Below are positions 17,673 to 25,753 of a DNA stretch of 64,000 nt, one piece after another. Made by a program: the position numbers and the translations under genes. Within the stretch, counting starts at the first letter, position 1. The number at the start of each line of letters is the position of its first letter. The DNA is from Pseudodesulfovibrio sp. (GTDB lineage Bacteria; Desulfobacterota; Desulfovibrionia; Desulfovibrionales; Desulfovibrionaceae): assembly GCA_016342345.1 (NCBI GenBank), contig JAEINO010000006.1, positions 41,100 to 105,099 of the forward strand, read 5' to 3'. The notes beneath the pieces are model-generated. The model saw only the letters and a list, made by a program, of their open reading frames with translations, was not told where the DNA came from and did not search any database.

Positions 17673-18146
17673 TTAATCGTCTGGATGTGAAAGCGGAATA
17701 ACGCGAGATTCCTTGACTGTGGTCAGCACAATCGTGGAGTTCGTGTCGCGCACCGAGGCAATGGTACCAAATTTGGACAAGGTAGCCTGAAGGGATTCCG
17801 TGTCTTCCACACGCACCTTGACCAAATAGGAGTCGCGGCCGGCAGTGTAATGGACCTCCAGGACCTCGGGGAACTCGGAAAGCATCCGGCCCACCTCGGT
17901 TGCACCGACACCCTCTTCCACACGAATGGATGTAAAAGCGGTCAGGCTGCGACCAAGGGCCTTGTGATCAACGATGCACTCGAAACCCTTTATAATACCA
18001 CTTTTCTTAAGTTTACGGACCCGCTCAAGCACAGCTGAAGGAGCCTTGCCCACTTTTCGAGCAATTTCCGCATTGGAGACCTTGCCATCATTCTGAAGTA
18101 TCTTCAGAATTTTACGATCTAGTTCGTCAATTTTTCTGATATTCAT
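17673..18146 (-). CDS. Lrp/AsnC family transcriptional regulator
   Basis: 157 residues: N-terminal winged helix (IDELDRKILKILQNDGKVSNAEIARKVGKAPSAVLERVRKLKKSG) and C-terminal RAM ligand-binding domain (VHYTAGRDSYLVKVRVED). It is transcribed toward putA with a 21-base gap, so the two very probably form an operon and this protein probably controls proline use; the effector may be proline or another amino acid, which is inference. A palindrome overlapping its promoter suggests autoregulation. Confidence 0.9.
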   Translation of the reverse strand: MNIRKIDELDRKILKILQNDGKVSNAEIARKVGKAPSAVLERVRKLKKSGIIKGFECIVDHKALGRSLTAFTSIRVEEGVGATEVGRMLSEFPEVLEVHYTAGRDSYLVKVRVEDTESLQATLSKFGTIASVRDTNSTIVLTTVKESRVIPLSHPDD

Positions 18147-18154
18147 GGAATTAG

Positions 18155-18183
18155 GGAATAATATTCTTTCAACGTTTTGTCAA
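18155..18183 (-). promoter_or_regulatory. Promoter and possible Lrp operator of the lrp-putA operon
   Basis: On the minus strand TTGACA (18183-18178) is followed after 17 bases by TATTCC (18160-18155). The perfect palindrome GAATAATATTC (18156-18166) overlaps the -10 region, 9 bases before the start codon. The very short leader makes the exact -10 uncertain. Autoregulation is an inference from the overlap. Confidence 0.5.
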
Positions 18184-18300
18184 CCACCCCTCAATTTCTG
18201 GGTCGATAAAAATCAACACTACGCCTTTTCATTTTTCAAATCCTCAGATATTATTAGAATTCGGTTGATTTCAACCATCAAAACAAAGTCAGAAAACCAA

Positions 18301-19461
18301 GTGGATATTATTTTGGCACAACGCACACTCTCTACCGAACATCCCGTAGCGAGCATCAGAGTTTCTCCTAACGGCAACAGGCTGCGTCTCAATATCATTG
18401 GTAGTCTGAATGCCCCCGGCACCGCCTCTATCTGGGATGACACCATAAACCCGGTACGGACAGGCAAATATACTCATGTCGAAGTGGATTGTTCGGACAT
18501 TACCTATATTGATGGTTCGGGCGTGGCCTTGCTTCTCAAGCTCAGGGAAGAAGCCGGTTTGTCCGGTGGCAAGCTCGAATTGAACAACCTGAAGGATGAA
18601 CACAAAAAGCTCATTACCCTGACCTGGGATTGCGACCTGACACAATTGATATCCATAAACAAGGAACATCGAGGTCTGGCAGAGGCTGTAGGCGAAACCA
18701 CCGAAGAACTCATGAAAGGACTCCATGATTTAATCGCCTTTGTGGGTGAATCGTCTGTCATGATCATTCAATCCATACGCCATCCAGGCCAGGTCCGCTG
18801 GAAGGATGTCTTTCTCTCCTGCATCCATGTCGGGGTGGATTCACTGTTCATTATCACACTCCTCGGCTTTCTGATGGGATTGATCATGTCATTCCAATCC
18901 GCCATCAGTCTGCAACGCTTTGGCGGAGAAATATTCGTCCCCAACATGCTCGGACTGGTAATGTTCAGGGAAATGGGACCATTGGTGACAGCCATTCTCC
19001 TTGCAGCCCGCTCCGGTTCGGCTTTTGCCGCCGAGATCGGCACCATGAAAATCAACGAAGAACTGGACGCACTGACCACCATGGGACTTTCGCCCATGCG
19101 CTTCCTGGTGGTGCCCAAACTTCTGTCAGCCCTCGCCATGGTCCCGATCATGACCCTGTTCTTCAACCTGGCAAGTCTAGTAGGCGGCGCAGTTGTCATG
19201 CTCTCTCTGGGGTTCCCTCTGGTCACATTCACCTCACGAGTCTTCTCCTATCTCGGCTACGGCGACTTTATGGGCGGAATGTTCAAGGCTCTGGTCTTCA
19301 GCATACTGGTGGCTGGAATCGGATGCCTACGCGGCATACAAACCCGGAGCGGCGCGAGCGCAGTTGGCTTGTCCACTACCAGTGCAGTTGTGTCCGGCAT
19401 CATCCTGATCGCCTTTGCTGACGGCATTTTTGCCATCGCTTTCTACTATCTCAATATATAG
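18301..19461 (+). CDS. mlaE: STAS domain - MlaE permease fusion of an Mla/MCE lipid transporter
   Basis: Inner-membrane permease of an MCE system that moves phospholipid between the membranes. About 386 residues from GTG 18301. The first 120 or so form a STAS domain (RLRLNIIGSLNAPG ... YIDGSGVALLLKLREE), the fold of the separate MlaB subunit; the last 250 are the MlaE permease with five to six membrane helices (FREMGPLVTAILLAARSGSAFAAEIG; ELDALTTMGLSPMRFL). The start is uncertain: the frame is open up to ATG 18145, but that stretch is AT-rich and unlike the family. mlaF follows after 12 bases. Confidence 0.85.
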   Translation: MDIILAQRTLSTEHPVASIRVSPNGNRLRLNIIGSLNAPGTASIWDDTINPVRTGKYTHVEVDCSDITYIDGSGVALLLKLREEAGLSGGKLELNNLKDEHKKLITLTWDCDLTQLISINKEHRGLAEAVGETTEELMKGLHDLIAFVGESSVMIIQSIRHPGQVRWKDVFLSCIHVGVDSLFIITLLGFLMGLIMSFQSAISLQRFGGEIFVPNMLGLVMFREMGPLVTAILLAARSGSAFAAEIGTMKINEELDALTTMGLSPMRFLVVPKLLSALAMVPIMTLFFNLASLVGGAVVMLSLGFPLVTFTSRVFSYLGYGDFMGGMFKALVFSILVAGIGCLRGIQTRSGASAVGLSTTSAVVSGIILIAFADGIFAIAFYYLNI

Positions 19462-19473
19462 GTAAAATATGGC

Positions 19474-20271
19474 ATGAACACCAACGACCCAATCATAAGC
19501 ATACAAAACCTGACATGCGGCTACGATGACACTGTCATTGTTGACAACGTCAGCTTTGACATATTCAAGGGTGAAGTCTTCGTCATTCTCGGAGGCTCCG
19601 GTTGCGGTAAGAGCACACTGCTCAAGAACATGATTGGCCTATACCAACCCATGAATGGAAAGATATTCTTCGGTACAGACGAACTCACCGGCGCACAGGG
19701 CGAACAAAGAGACAAGATCATCTGCAAATTCGGCGTCATGTATCAAATGGGTGCATTGTTCGGTTCCATGTCACTCCTGCAAAATGTAATGTTGCCGCTG
19801 GAAGAATTCACAAACCTACCCCGCGAAGCCATATCCATGGTTGCCCAATGCAAACTTGCCATGGTCAACTTGGAAAATGCGGCTTACAAACTCCCGTCAG
19901 CCATCAGCGGGGGCATGAAAAAACGGGCAGCCATAGCCCGAGCCATGGCACTTGACCCCGGCATCCTTTTCCTTGACGAACCAGGAGCAGGACTGGACCC
20001 GATATCAAGCGCGGAACTTGACGAACTGATACTCAACCTGTCACGTACACTGGGCATCACATTTGTCATAGTCAGCCATGAGCTGGAAAGCATTTACAAA
20101 ACGGCTGATCGGGTTATCATGCTCGACAAGGACGTCAAATCGATCGTGGCCGAGGGCGACCCGAAACAGCTTCGGGACACCTCTGAGAACCTCTTCGTAA
20201 AACGCTTCTTCCACCGCCAGCCATCACTGGGTAAAACAGGACATGATAAAAATGTCTCCACAGCGGAATAA
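19474..20271 (+). CDS. mlaF: MlaF-type ABC transporter ATPase
   Basis: Powers MCE-type lipid transport with the MlaE permease on the cytoplasmic side. 265 residues: Walker A GGSGCGKST (about residue 40), ABC signature ISGGMKKRAAIARAM, Walker B with FLDEPGAGLDP, and the H-loop VSHELES. The short C-terminal extension (FVKRFFHRQ) corresponds to the part of MlaF that contacts MlaB, here probably the STAS domain fused to the permease. It ends 9 bases before mlaD. Confidence 0.92.
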   Translation: MNTNDPIISIQNLTCGYDDTVIVDNVSFDIFKGEVFVILGGSGCGKSTLLKNMIGLYQPMNGKIFFGTDELTGAQGEQRDKIICKFGVMYQMGALFGSMSLLQNVMLPLEEFTNLPREAISMVAQCKLAMVNLENAAYKLPSAISGGMKKRAAIARAMALDPGILFLDEPGAGLDPISSAELDELILNLSRTLGITFVIVSHELESIYKTADRVIMLDKDVKSIVAEGDPKQLRDTSENLFVKRFFHRQPSLGKTGHDKNVSTAE

Positions 20272-20280
20272 GGATACTCG

Positions 20281-21432
20281 ATGATACGTAAACACGACTA
20301 TTTCAAGCTGGGATTATTCATCATCCTGGGAACCTGCATGCTCATGGCAGTGATCATCATACTCGGCGCAGGCAGATATTTTGAAACCACTTACCAGGTG
20401 GAAACGTACTTTGACGAGTCCATCAACGGACTTGCCATAGGCTCACCGGTCAAGCTGAGGGGTGTCAATATCGGACGAGTCTCAGCCATCGATTTTATAT
20501 CGAACAAATATGATGAAGCCAACAAAAGCGACAGCCGTTATGTGTATGTGGAATGTGAAATCAACCCGGAATTGTTCAAGAACATGACCCTGGATTCCTT
20601 TAATGCCGGCATCACCAGAGAAATTGCACGAGGTCTCAGGGTCCGCCCCACTTCACTCGGACTCACTGGGCAACTTTTTCTCAATTTCGTCTATACTGAT
20701 CTTGAATCCAGCCCTAATCTCAAAATCAACTGGACGCCTGAAAACGTCTATATCCCTTCGGTTCCCAGCACCATGAGTCGTGTGGAGACAGCCATAACCA
20801 CCATCAGCAACACCCTGAACGGCCTGAAGCAGGAAGACATCGCAGGCATCATTAAAGATATCAGATCCATCGTCAGTTCCATTGATGGTTTCATGAAAAC
20901 CAAAGGCGGTCAGGAAGCTGGCAACAGGATATTGGGCGTTCTCGAAGAAGCCCGGCTTGTCCTGCACCGCACCAATCAGATACTGGCTGATCCGGCCACG
21001 GAACAACTTATCCCCCAGACTGCCCAGACCATTACCGGAATCAACAGAATCATCAACAATTCAGAAGACAACATCATTGCTGCTGCCCGGGAGGCGAAAA
21101 ATGCCATGGCAAGCTTCAAGCAGGCATCTGACATCCTTGCCAAGACTCTTGCCGACCCGCGCATGGACAAGGCCATGTCCGATATAGCCCCAACCCTGGA
21201 AAATATTTCCAAGGCATCCTCGGACATGACCGCAGCAGTCGCCAAGGTGCATGCACTCGTCAATCGCCTCAACTCGATCACTGCCAGCGAAGAAGCGAAC
21301 ATCCATACCATTCTAGAAGATACCCGCGAAGTCATGCAGAACATCAAGGAACTCAGTGGAGACGCCAAACGATACCCATCCGGCGTCTTCTTCGGCAACC
21401 CACCCAGCAAACCATCCCCCAATACCCAATAA
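20281..21432 (+). CDS. mlaD: MlaD-type MCE substrate-binding protein
   Basis: Periplasmic lipid-binding part of the transporter, anchored to the inner membrane. 383 residues: one N-terminal membrane helix (LGLFIILGTCMLMAVIIILG), one MCE domain (YQVETYFDESINGLAIGSPV, KLRGVNIGRVSAIDF), and a long C-terminal helical region of about 230 residues (repeated Ile/Leu heptads) that may form a hollow needle like that of long MCE proteins. E. coli MlaD has about 183 residues, so this one is about twice as long. Confidence 0.88.
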   Translation: MIRKHDYFKLGLFIILGTCMLMAVIIILGAGRYFETTYQVETYFDESINGLAIGSPVKLRGVNIGRVSAIDFISNKYDEANKSDSRYVYVECEINPELFKNMTLDSFNAGITREIARGLRVRPTSLGLTGQLFLNFVYTDLESSPNLKINWTPENVYIPSVPSTMSRVETAITTISNTLNGLKQEDIAGIIKDIRSIVSSIDGFMKTKGGQEAGNRILGVLEEARLVLHRTNQILADPATEQLIPQTAQTITGINRIINNSEDNIIAAAREAKNAMASFKQASDILAKTLADPRMDKAMSDIAPTLENISKASSDMTAAVAKVHALVNRLNSITASEEANIHTILEDTREVMQNIKELSGDAKRYPSGVFFGNPPSKPSPNTQ

Positions 21433-21447
21433 GCAGGGTTATCAATC

Positions 21448-22065
21448 ATGAAAAAACACACCATTCTCTTCTGCATCCTGAGCATTGTCCTGGTCGCAAG
21501 TGCCTGCGTCAAACTGGGCGGCAAACCATTGGACAAACACTATTACCAGATCTCCACGGACCGCCCCGGCGAACCAGACACCACGACTGGCGACCTTGTC
21601 CTCAAGGTCCGCAGGCTCTCGGTCTCCGACCTCTACAACACCAGAGAGCTGATATATCGGGAAACAGGCGGTCGCATCGACTCCGATTTCTACAACATGT
21701 TCTTTGTCACACCCGGCAACATGCTTACCACCGAACTGCGAACATGGTTACGAGATTCAAGTCTGTTCAGGTACATAATCGAACCCGGCAGCATGGTGAT
21801 CCCTGATTTGACACTTGAAGGTGTGGTCAATGCATTGTATGGAGACTATTCGAATGATGTTCCGGTAGCTGTTGTTGAAATGCAATTCTTTGTCGTGGAC
21901 GAATCCACAGCCGAGAACAGCATCATATTTTCCAACACCTACACACAACGCATTCCTCTCAAGCAGGCCGCCCCACAACAGTTGGTCCAGGCCATGACCA
22001 GTGGAGTGCAAACCATATTCGCTAACCTTGAAAAAGACTTGGCCACTGCGCCGCTAAAGAGATAA
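21448..22065 (+). CDS. ABC-type transport auxiliary lipoprotein (PqiC-like)
   Basis: 205 residues with a lipoprotein signal (ILSIVLVASAC, lipid on about Cys20), followed by a domain like the PqiC/DUF330 family (YYQISTDRPG; LVLKVRRLSVSDLYNTRELIYR), which sits under the outer membrane and accepts the MCE tunnel. It is the fourth gene of the Mla-like operon and stands where E. coli has MlaC. Its stop overlaps the next ATG by one base. Confidence 0.82.
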   Translation: MKKHTILFCILSIVLVASACVKLGGKPLDKHYYQISTDRPGEPDTTTGDLVLKVRRLSVSDLYNTRELIYRETGGRIDSDFYNMFFVTPGNMLTTELRTWLRDSSLFRYIIEPGSMVIPDLTLEGVVNALYGDYSNDVPVAVVEMQFFVVDESTAENSIIFSNTYTQRIPLKQAAPQQLVQAMTSGVQTIFANLEKDLATAPLKR

Positions 22066-22607
22066 TGGGCAAAAAACAACGCAATTACCGTCCCGAAGAA
22101 TTCGATGAAATCGATGAAATCGATGAGAGGCCAAGCCGTTCCCAACTCAAACGGGAAATGATTGAACTCCAGAAACTCGGACTGGCACTCGCCGCTCTGG
22201 GCGATACCGTGGTCAAGGAATCAAACCTCCCGCCCGAAGTCGAAGAGGCTCTCCTGCGAATCAAAACAATAAGCAAACACGAAGCCACACGCAGGCATTT
22301 GCAATACGTTGGAAAACTCATGCGCACCTTTGACACGGACCCTATCCGCGAAATCGTCGAAGCTGCCGAAAATGGCCACACGGTTAAAAATGCCGAATTC
22401 CATCAACTGGAAATCATGCGCGAACGCCTGATCAACGGTGATGACGATTTGTTGCAGGAACTCTACGAATCCCACCCGGAAGAAAGCCAACGACTTCGGC
22501 AGTTAACCCTTGGTGCCCGCCGCGATAAAGCCAAAGACAAACCACCGAAAAACGCGCGAGCCCTGTTCAAGCTCCTGCGCGGACTCCCGCTTATTCCTGA
22601 AGAATAG
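22065..22607 (+). CDS. darP: YjgA/DarP family ribosome biogenesis factor
   Basis: 180 residues, highly charged and helical, with the family start RPSRSQLKREMIELQKLGLALAAL and the C-terminal ALFKLLRGL. In E. coli the protein associates with late 50S precursors. It overlaps the lipoprotein gene by one base, so it is translated with the transporter operon, although no functional link is known. The acidic N-terminal repeat FDEIDEIDE is a short low-complexity element. Confidence 0.85.
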   Translation: MGKKQRNYRPEEFDEIDEIDERPSRSQLKREMIELQKLGLALAALGDTVVKESNLPPEVEEALLRIKTISKHEATRRHLQYVGKLMRTFDTDPIREIVEAAENGHTVKNAEFHQLEIMRERLINGDDDLLQELYESHPEESQRLRQLTLGARRDKAKDKPPKNARALFKLLRGLPLIPEE

Positions 22608-22696
22608 TGTCCCTGGCCTCTTGACGTTGCAGATAATGGAATTATCTTTAATTTCAATGAACTAAAACGGGCCTTGGGCACCGCAAAGGAGATATC

Positions 22697-22966
22697 ATGG
22701 TCATACACGAATATGCCGGAATCATTACTGAACTTGATGACAGGAATTGCCCGCATTGTGGCAAACAATTGGAACCATGGCTCGCGCCCCCGGAATCCGG
22801 ATGGAATGTCATTCTGGTTTGCAACAACAATAGTTGCACCTTCTATATTGGATCGGAAGAGGACATCGCGCACAAACGTGAAGATTCCCATCTAGGCTGC
22901 CGGTATGCAGAAGATCCAGACAACAAATACAAACCCATGAACGTCCTTGCCGTCTGTCCCCACTAA
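22697..22966 (+). CDS. Small Cys-rich, possibly zinc-binding protein
   Basis: 89 residues with the strong ribosome site AAAGGAG before ATG 22697. It has a CPHCG pair, a second pair in CNNNSC, and further Cys residues near the end (LGCRY, VCPH), which together look like a zinc finger. No family is recognised with confidence. It lies 89 bases after darP and is followed by a strong terminator, so it could be the last gene of that transcript. Confidence 0.65.
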   Translation: MVIHEYAGIITELDDRNCPHCGKQLEPWLAPPESGWNVILVCNNNSCTFYIGSEEDIAHKREDSHLGCRYAEDPDNKYKPMNVLAVCPH

Positions 22967-22990
22967 CCGATACATCCAGAAAATACCGCA

Positions 22991-23025
22991 AAAACGGCTC
23001 CGGCAAATCGGAGCCGTTTTTTTTT
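22991..23025 (+). terminator. Rho-independent terminator
   Basis: Perfect 12-bp stem AAAACGGCTCCG (22991-23002) and CGGAGCCGTTTT (23009-23020), 6-base loop, then a long T run to 23025. It closes the Mla-darP unit. Confidence 0.93.
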
Positions 23026-23139
23026 ATATCGTTCGGCGCAACAGATGGACACCATTATATAAAATGATAGCTGCTCCCATTCCAATCACCGGCTAACAGT
23101 GGTAGACCGAGCCTGTTCAAATAGATTCAGGAGAAAAAC

Positions 23140-24036
23140 GTGGTAGGCACACAAAAGAACGGCAAAGCATTTCTGGCACTCCTAGTAGCGGTCATCCTCT
23201 GGGCTAGTTCGTTCATAGCACTGAAATTTGCCTTTCAGCGATTCGACCCTCTGGTCGTCATCTTCGGACGCATGTTCATTGCCAGCCTGTGCTTTCTGCT
23301 CGTCTTCAAGAGCCTGAAACGCATCGACTATCAAGCTGGAGACTGGAAACTGCTCCTGTTCATGGGCGTGTGCGAACCCGGCTTCTATTTCGTATTCGAA
23401 GCTCTGTCCCTGACCTACACCGACGCATCACAGGCAGGAATGATTTGTGCGCTACTGCCGCTCCTCGTGGCCGTGGCCGCCCGTTTCACCCTGGGAGAAC
23501 GCATTTCCCGGAAAACCCTGTCAGGATTTGGACTGGCCCTTGTCGGCGCCATCGTTCTTTCCGCAGCCGCCACATCCACGGAAACCGCGCCGAACCCGGC
23601 ACTGGGCAATTTTCTCGAATTCATGGCCATGGTCTGCGCCACCGGATACATGATCACTCTCAAAAAGCTCACCCCACGCTACAATCCGTGGTTTCTGACC
23701 ATGATCCAGGCCTTTATAGGTACATTCTTCTATTTCCCGCTGCTCTTCCTGCCGACAACAACACTTCCGACAAATTTTGACCTCACAGGCATCATGACAA
23801 TAGTCTACCTCGGCATCTTTGTGACGATCATGGCCTACGGTCTCTATAATTACGGCATGTCCAAGATTCCAGCCAGTCAAGCCTCGGCATTCATCAACCT
23901 CATCCCGATCCTCACTCTTTTTTTTGGCTGGCTGCTACTCCATGAACGGCTCAACTGGATTCAATACGCTGCATCAATTCTTGTCGTTGCCGGGGTCTAC
24001 CTGAGCCAGGATAAGAAAACGGCAATACAGGATTGA
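23140..24036 (+). CDS. EamA/DMT family transporter
   Basis: 298 residues with about ten membrane helices in two homologous EamA halves (FLALLVAVILWASSFIALKFAF; TGYMITLKKLTPRYNPW). Family members export amino acids, sugars or metabolites; substrate unknown here. The start is GTG 23140 with AGGAG at 23128-23132. It stands alone between two terminators. Confidence 0.88.
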   Translation: MVGTQKNGKAFLALLVAVILWASSFIALKFAFQRFDPLVVIFGRMFIASLCFLLVFKSLKRIDYQAGDWKLLLFMGVCEPGFYFVFEALSLTYTDASQAGMICALLPLLVAVAARFTLGERISRKTLSGFGLALVGAIVLSAAATSTETAPNPALGNFLEFMAMVCATGYMITLKKLTPRYNPWFLTMIQAFIGTFFYFPLLFLPTTTLPTNFDLTGIMTIVYLGIFVTIMAYGLYNYGMSKIPASQASAFINLIPILTLFFGWLLLHERLNWIQYAASILVVAGVYLSQDKKTAIQD

Positions 24037-24072
24037 TCATTTCTGCCTCTGTACCAGCTCTCTCAAATACAA

Positions 24073-24120
24073 AAATCGGGTTCATCACCACATAATGTGA
24101 TCAACCCGATTTCCTTTTTT
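24073..24120. terminator. Terminator between the EamA gene and mqnD
   Basis: AAATCGGGTT (24073-24082) pairs with AACCCGATTT (24103-24112), with an inner stem ATCAC/GTGAT; a T run follows at 24115-24120. It lies between converging genes. Confidence 0.8.
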
Positions 24121-24136
24121 TTGAAACGAAATACTT

Positions 24137-24964
24137 TTATACTGAAATAAACGGATTGGCTGAACTACAGCCCGTTTCACTGAAAAGTCTGGTTACAGCT
24201 TTTTCGCCAGCTTCACCAATGTCAAGGCTGTAGTCGGTGACAAAGGTCTCGATATGCTCACGAATGACCGCGTCATCCATTTCCTGGGCATGTTCCTTGA
24301 TATAGACCCATGCACCTTCCGGATTCTTACGCGCATTCAACACGCTGCGACGAATGGCAACATTCATGGCGCGGGCAATATCCAGACCAAGGGAACGACG
24401 GATGGCAATGGCACCAAGGGGAATGGGCAATCCGGTTTTACCTTCCCACCACGCACCAAGATCAAGCAAACGAGTCAGTCCAAAACCTTCAAAAGTAAAA
24501 CGGCCTTCGTGGATAACCACACCGGCATCGACTTCTCCTGAAATAACTGCGGGCATGACTTCATCAAAAACCATTTCCTTGAGCGTCACAGAAACCCCGG
24601 CCTCTCTACAGCACAACCCGAGCAGCATGTTAGCCGTGGTCTTGCGACCTGGGATGGCAATGGTTTTCCCATTCAGGGAGGCAAGCCCACCAGCTCTTCT
24701 GGCGACCAGAATAGGCCCCACACCGTACCCCATGGCACCACCGGCCCGAAGCAGCACATAGTCGTCCAGTATCCCGACAGCCGCTGCGGCCGAAACCTTG
24801 ACCACATCAAGCAGGCCGGATGCGGCCAAACCGTTAAGTTCCTCGACATCAGCATGGGTAATATCCAATCCACCGGGCCACAGAACCGCACCGGACGCAA
24901 GCCCATGAAAAATAAACGTATCGTTCGGGCAGGAAGAATACCCGAGACTCAACTTCGCACTCAT
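24137..24964 (-). CDS. mqnD: 1,4-dihydroxy-6-naphthoate synthase MqnD
   Basis: Fourth enzyme of the futalosine menaquinone pathway; converts cyclic de-hypoxanthine futalosine to 1,4-dihydroxy-6-naphthoate. 275 residues with a periplasmic-binding-like fold and the N-terminal family motif GYSSCPNDTFIFHGL. His-containing VVIHEGRFTFE is the catalytic region. ATG 24964 is chosen over GTG 24967 because an AAGG site lies about 9 bases upstream. It is transcribed away from the tetR-mqnECA genes. Confidence 0.92.
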   Translation of the reverse strand: MSAKLSLGYSSCPNDTFIFHGLASGAVLWPGGLDITHADVEELNGLAASGLLDVVKVSAAAAVGILDDYVLLRAGGAMGYGVGPILVARRAGGLASLNGKTIAIPGRKTTANMLLGLCCREAGVSVTLKEMVFDEVMPAVISGEVDAGVVIHEGRFTFEGFGLTRLLDLGAWWEGKTGLPIPLGAIAIRRSLGLDIARAMNVAIRRSVLNARKNPEGAWVYIKEHAQEMDDAVIREHIETFVTDYSLDIGEAGEKAVTRLFSETGCSSANPFISV

Positions 24965-25000
24965 CACAACACCTTTTAATACTTAAACTTTAAAACTCTC

Positions 25001-25029
25001 TTGACAGGCTCAACCACCAACTATAGATA
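25001..25029 (+). promoter_or_regulatory. Promoter of tetR-mqnECA
   Basis: TTGACA (25001-25006), 17-base spacer, TAGATA (25024-25029), 58 bases before the tetR start codon. The perfect palindrome just downstream would cover the transcription start. Confidence 0.6.
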
Positions 25030-25031
25030 AG

Positions 25032-25047
25032 GTGACCACCTGGTCAC
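25032..25047. promoter_or_regulatory. Probable TetR operator (perfect palindrome)
   Basis: GTGACCA-CC-TGGTCAC (25032-25047), a perfect 7-bp inverted repeat with a 2-base spacer. It sits immediately after the -10 box of the tetR promoter and in the divergent gap to mqnD, the typical place for an autorepressor site. Confidence 0.7.
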
Positions 25048-25087
25048 TTCTATCGGAAGCAAGAACCAAAAGCAAGAACAGGAACCT

Positions 25088-25738
25088 ATGGACCTACCAC
25101 AGAAAACTTTCGAGAACCTACCGGACAAAAAACGCGAACGGGTACTGGCCGAAGCCACCCTGGAATTTGCCGAACACGGTTATCATCAGGCCAGTGTCAA
25201 TCGCATTGTCGAACGACTGGGCATTGCCAAAGGCTCTTTGTTCAAATACTTCGGCAACAAGCAGGGAATCTTCGAATACATTTTCGGACACGCCGTAAAT
25301 CAATTCAAGAAACCACTCAAGGATATCCGTAACACAACCTCGGGCAAGGATTTCTTCGAGCGCATCGAAAAAAGTCTGCTTGCCGGATGTACCTTCATCA
25401 CAGCACATCCGCACATCTACCGAATATACCTCAAAATGCTGTTTCAGGAAGATTTCCCCCTACGTAATACATTCCTGTCCGAAGTGAGGCAGGCATCCAC
25501 AAAATTTCTTCGCCCGCTGGTGGATCAAGGCATCGAGTCAGGCCAACTCCGAAACGATCTTGACCCAGAAATGGCCGTCTTTCATCTTGATTCCGTCATG
25601 GACAGATTTCTCCAGTCATACGCCGTTGCCCATCTGGATGGCGGAATCGGCCTGTACGAGGCTGACCATGAAGTCCTAGAAAACAAGGCCCGGGCCGTGA
25701 CGGACTTTCTCCGCCATGGATTGGGCACCACATCCTGA
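25088..25738 (+). CDS. TetR/AcrR family transcriptional regulator
   Basis: 216 residues. The N-terminal helix-turn-helix spans about residues 15-60 (RVLAEATLEFAEHGYHQASVNRIVERLGIAKGSLFKYFGNKQGIFEYI); the rest is a ligand-binding helical domain. mqnE follows 15 bases after its stop and mqnD is divergent, so it is placed to control menaquinone synthesis. The ligand could be a quinone, a pathway intermediate or a fatty acid; this is not visible in the sequence. Confidence 0.9.
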   Translation: MDLPQKTFENLPDKKRERVLAEATLEFAEHGYHQASVNRIVERLGIAKGSLFKYFGNKQGIFEYIFGHAVNQFKKPLKDIRNTTSGKDFFERIEKSLLAGCTFITAHPHIYRIYLKMLFQEDFPLRNTFLSEVRQASTKFLRPLVDQGIESGQLRNDLDPEMAVFHLDSVMDRFLQSYAVAHLDGGIGLYEADHEVLENKARAVTDFLRHGLGTTS

Positions 25739-25753
25739 CCATAGGAGAGAAAC

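Noticed and set aside
18263..18276. Palindrome GGTTGA-TT-TCAACC upstream of the STAS-MlaE gene
   Set aside because: Could be an operator, but no promoter could be placed with confidence and the gene start itself is uncertain.
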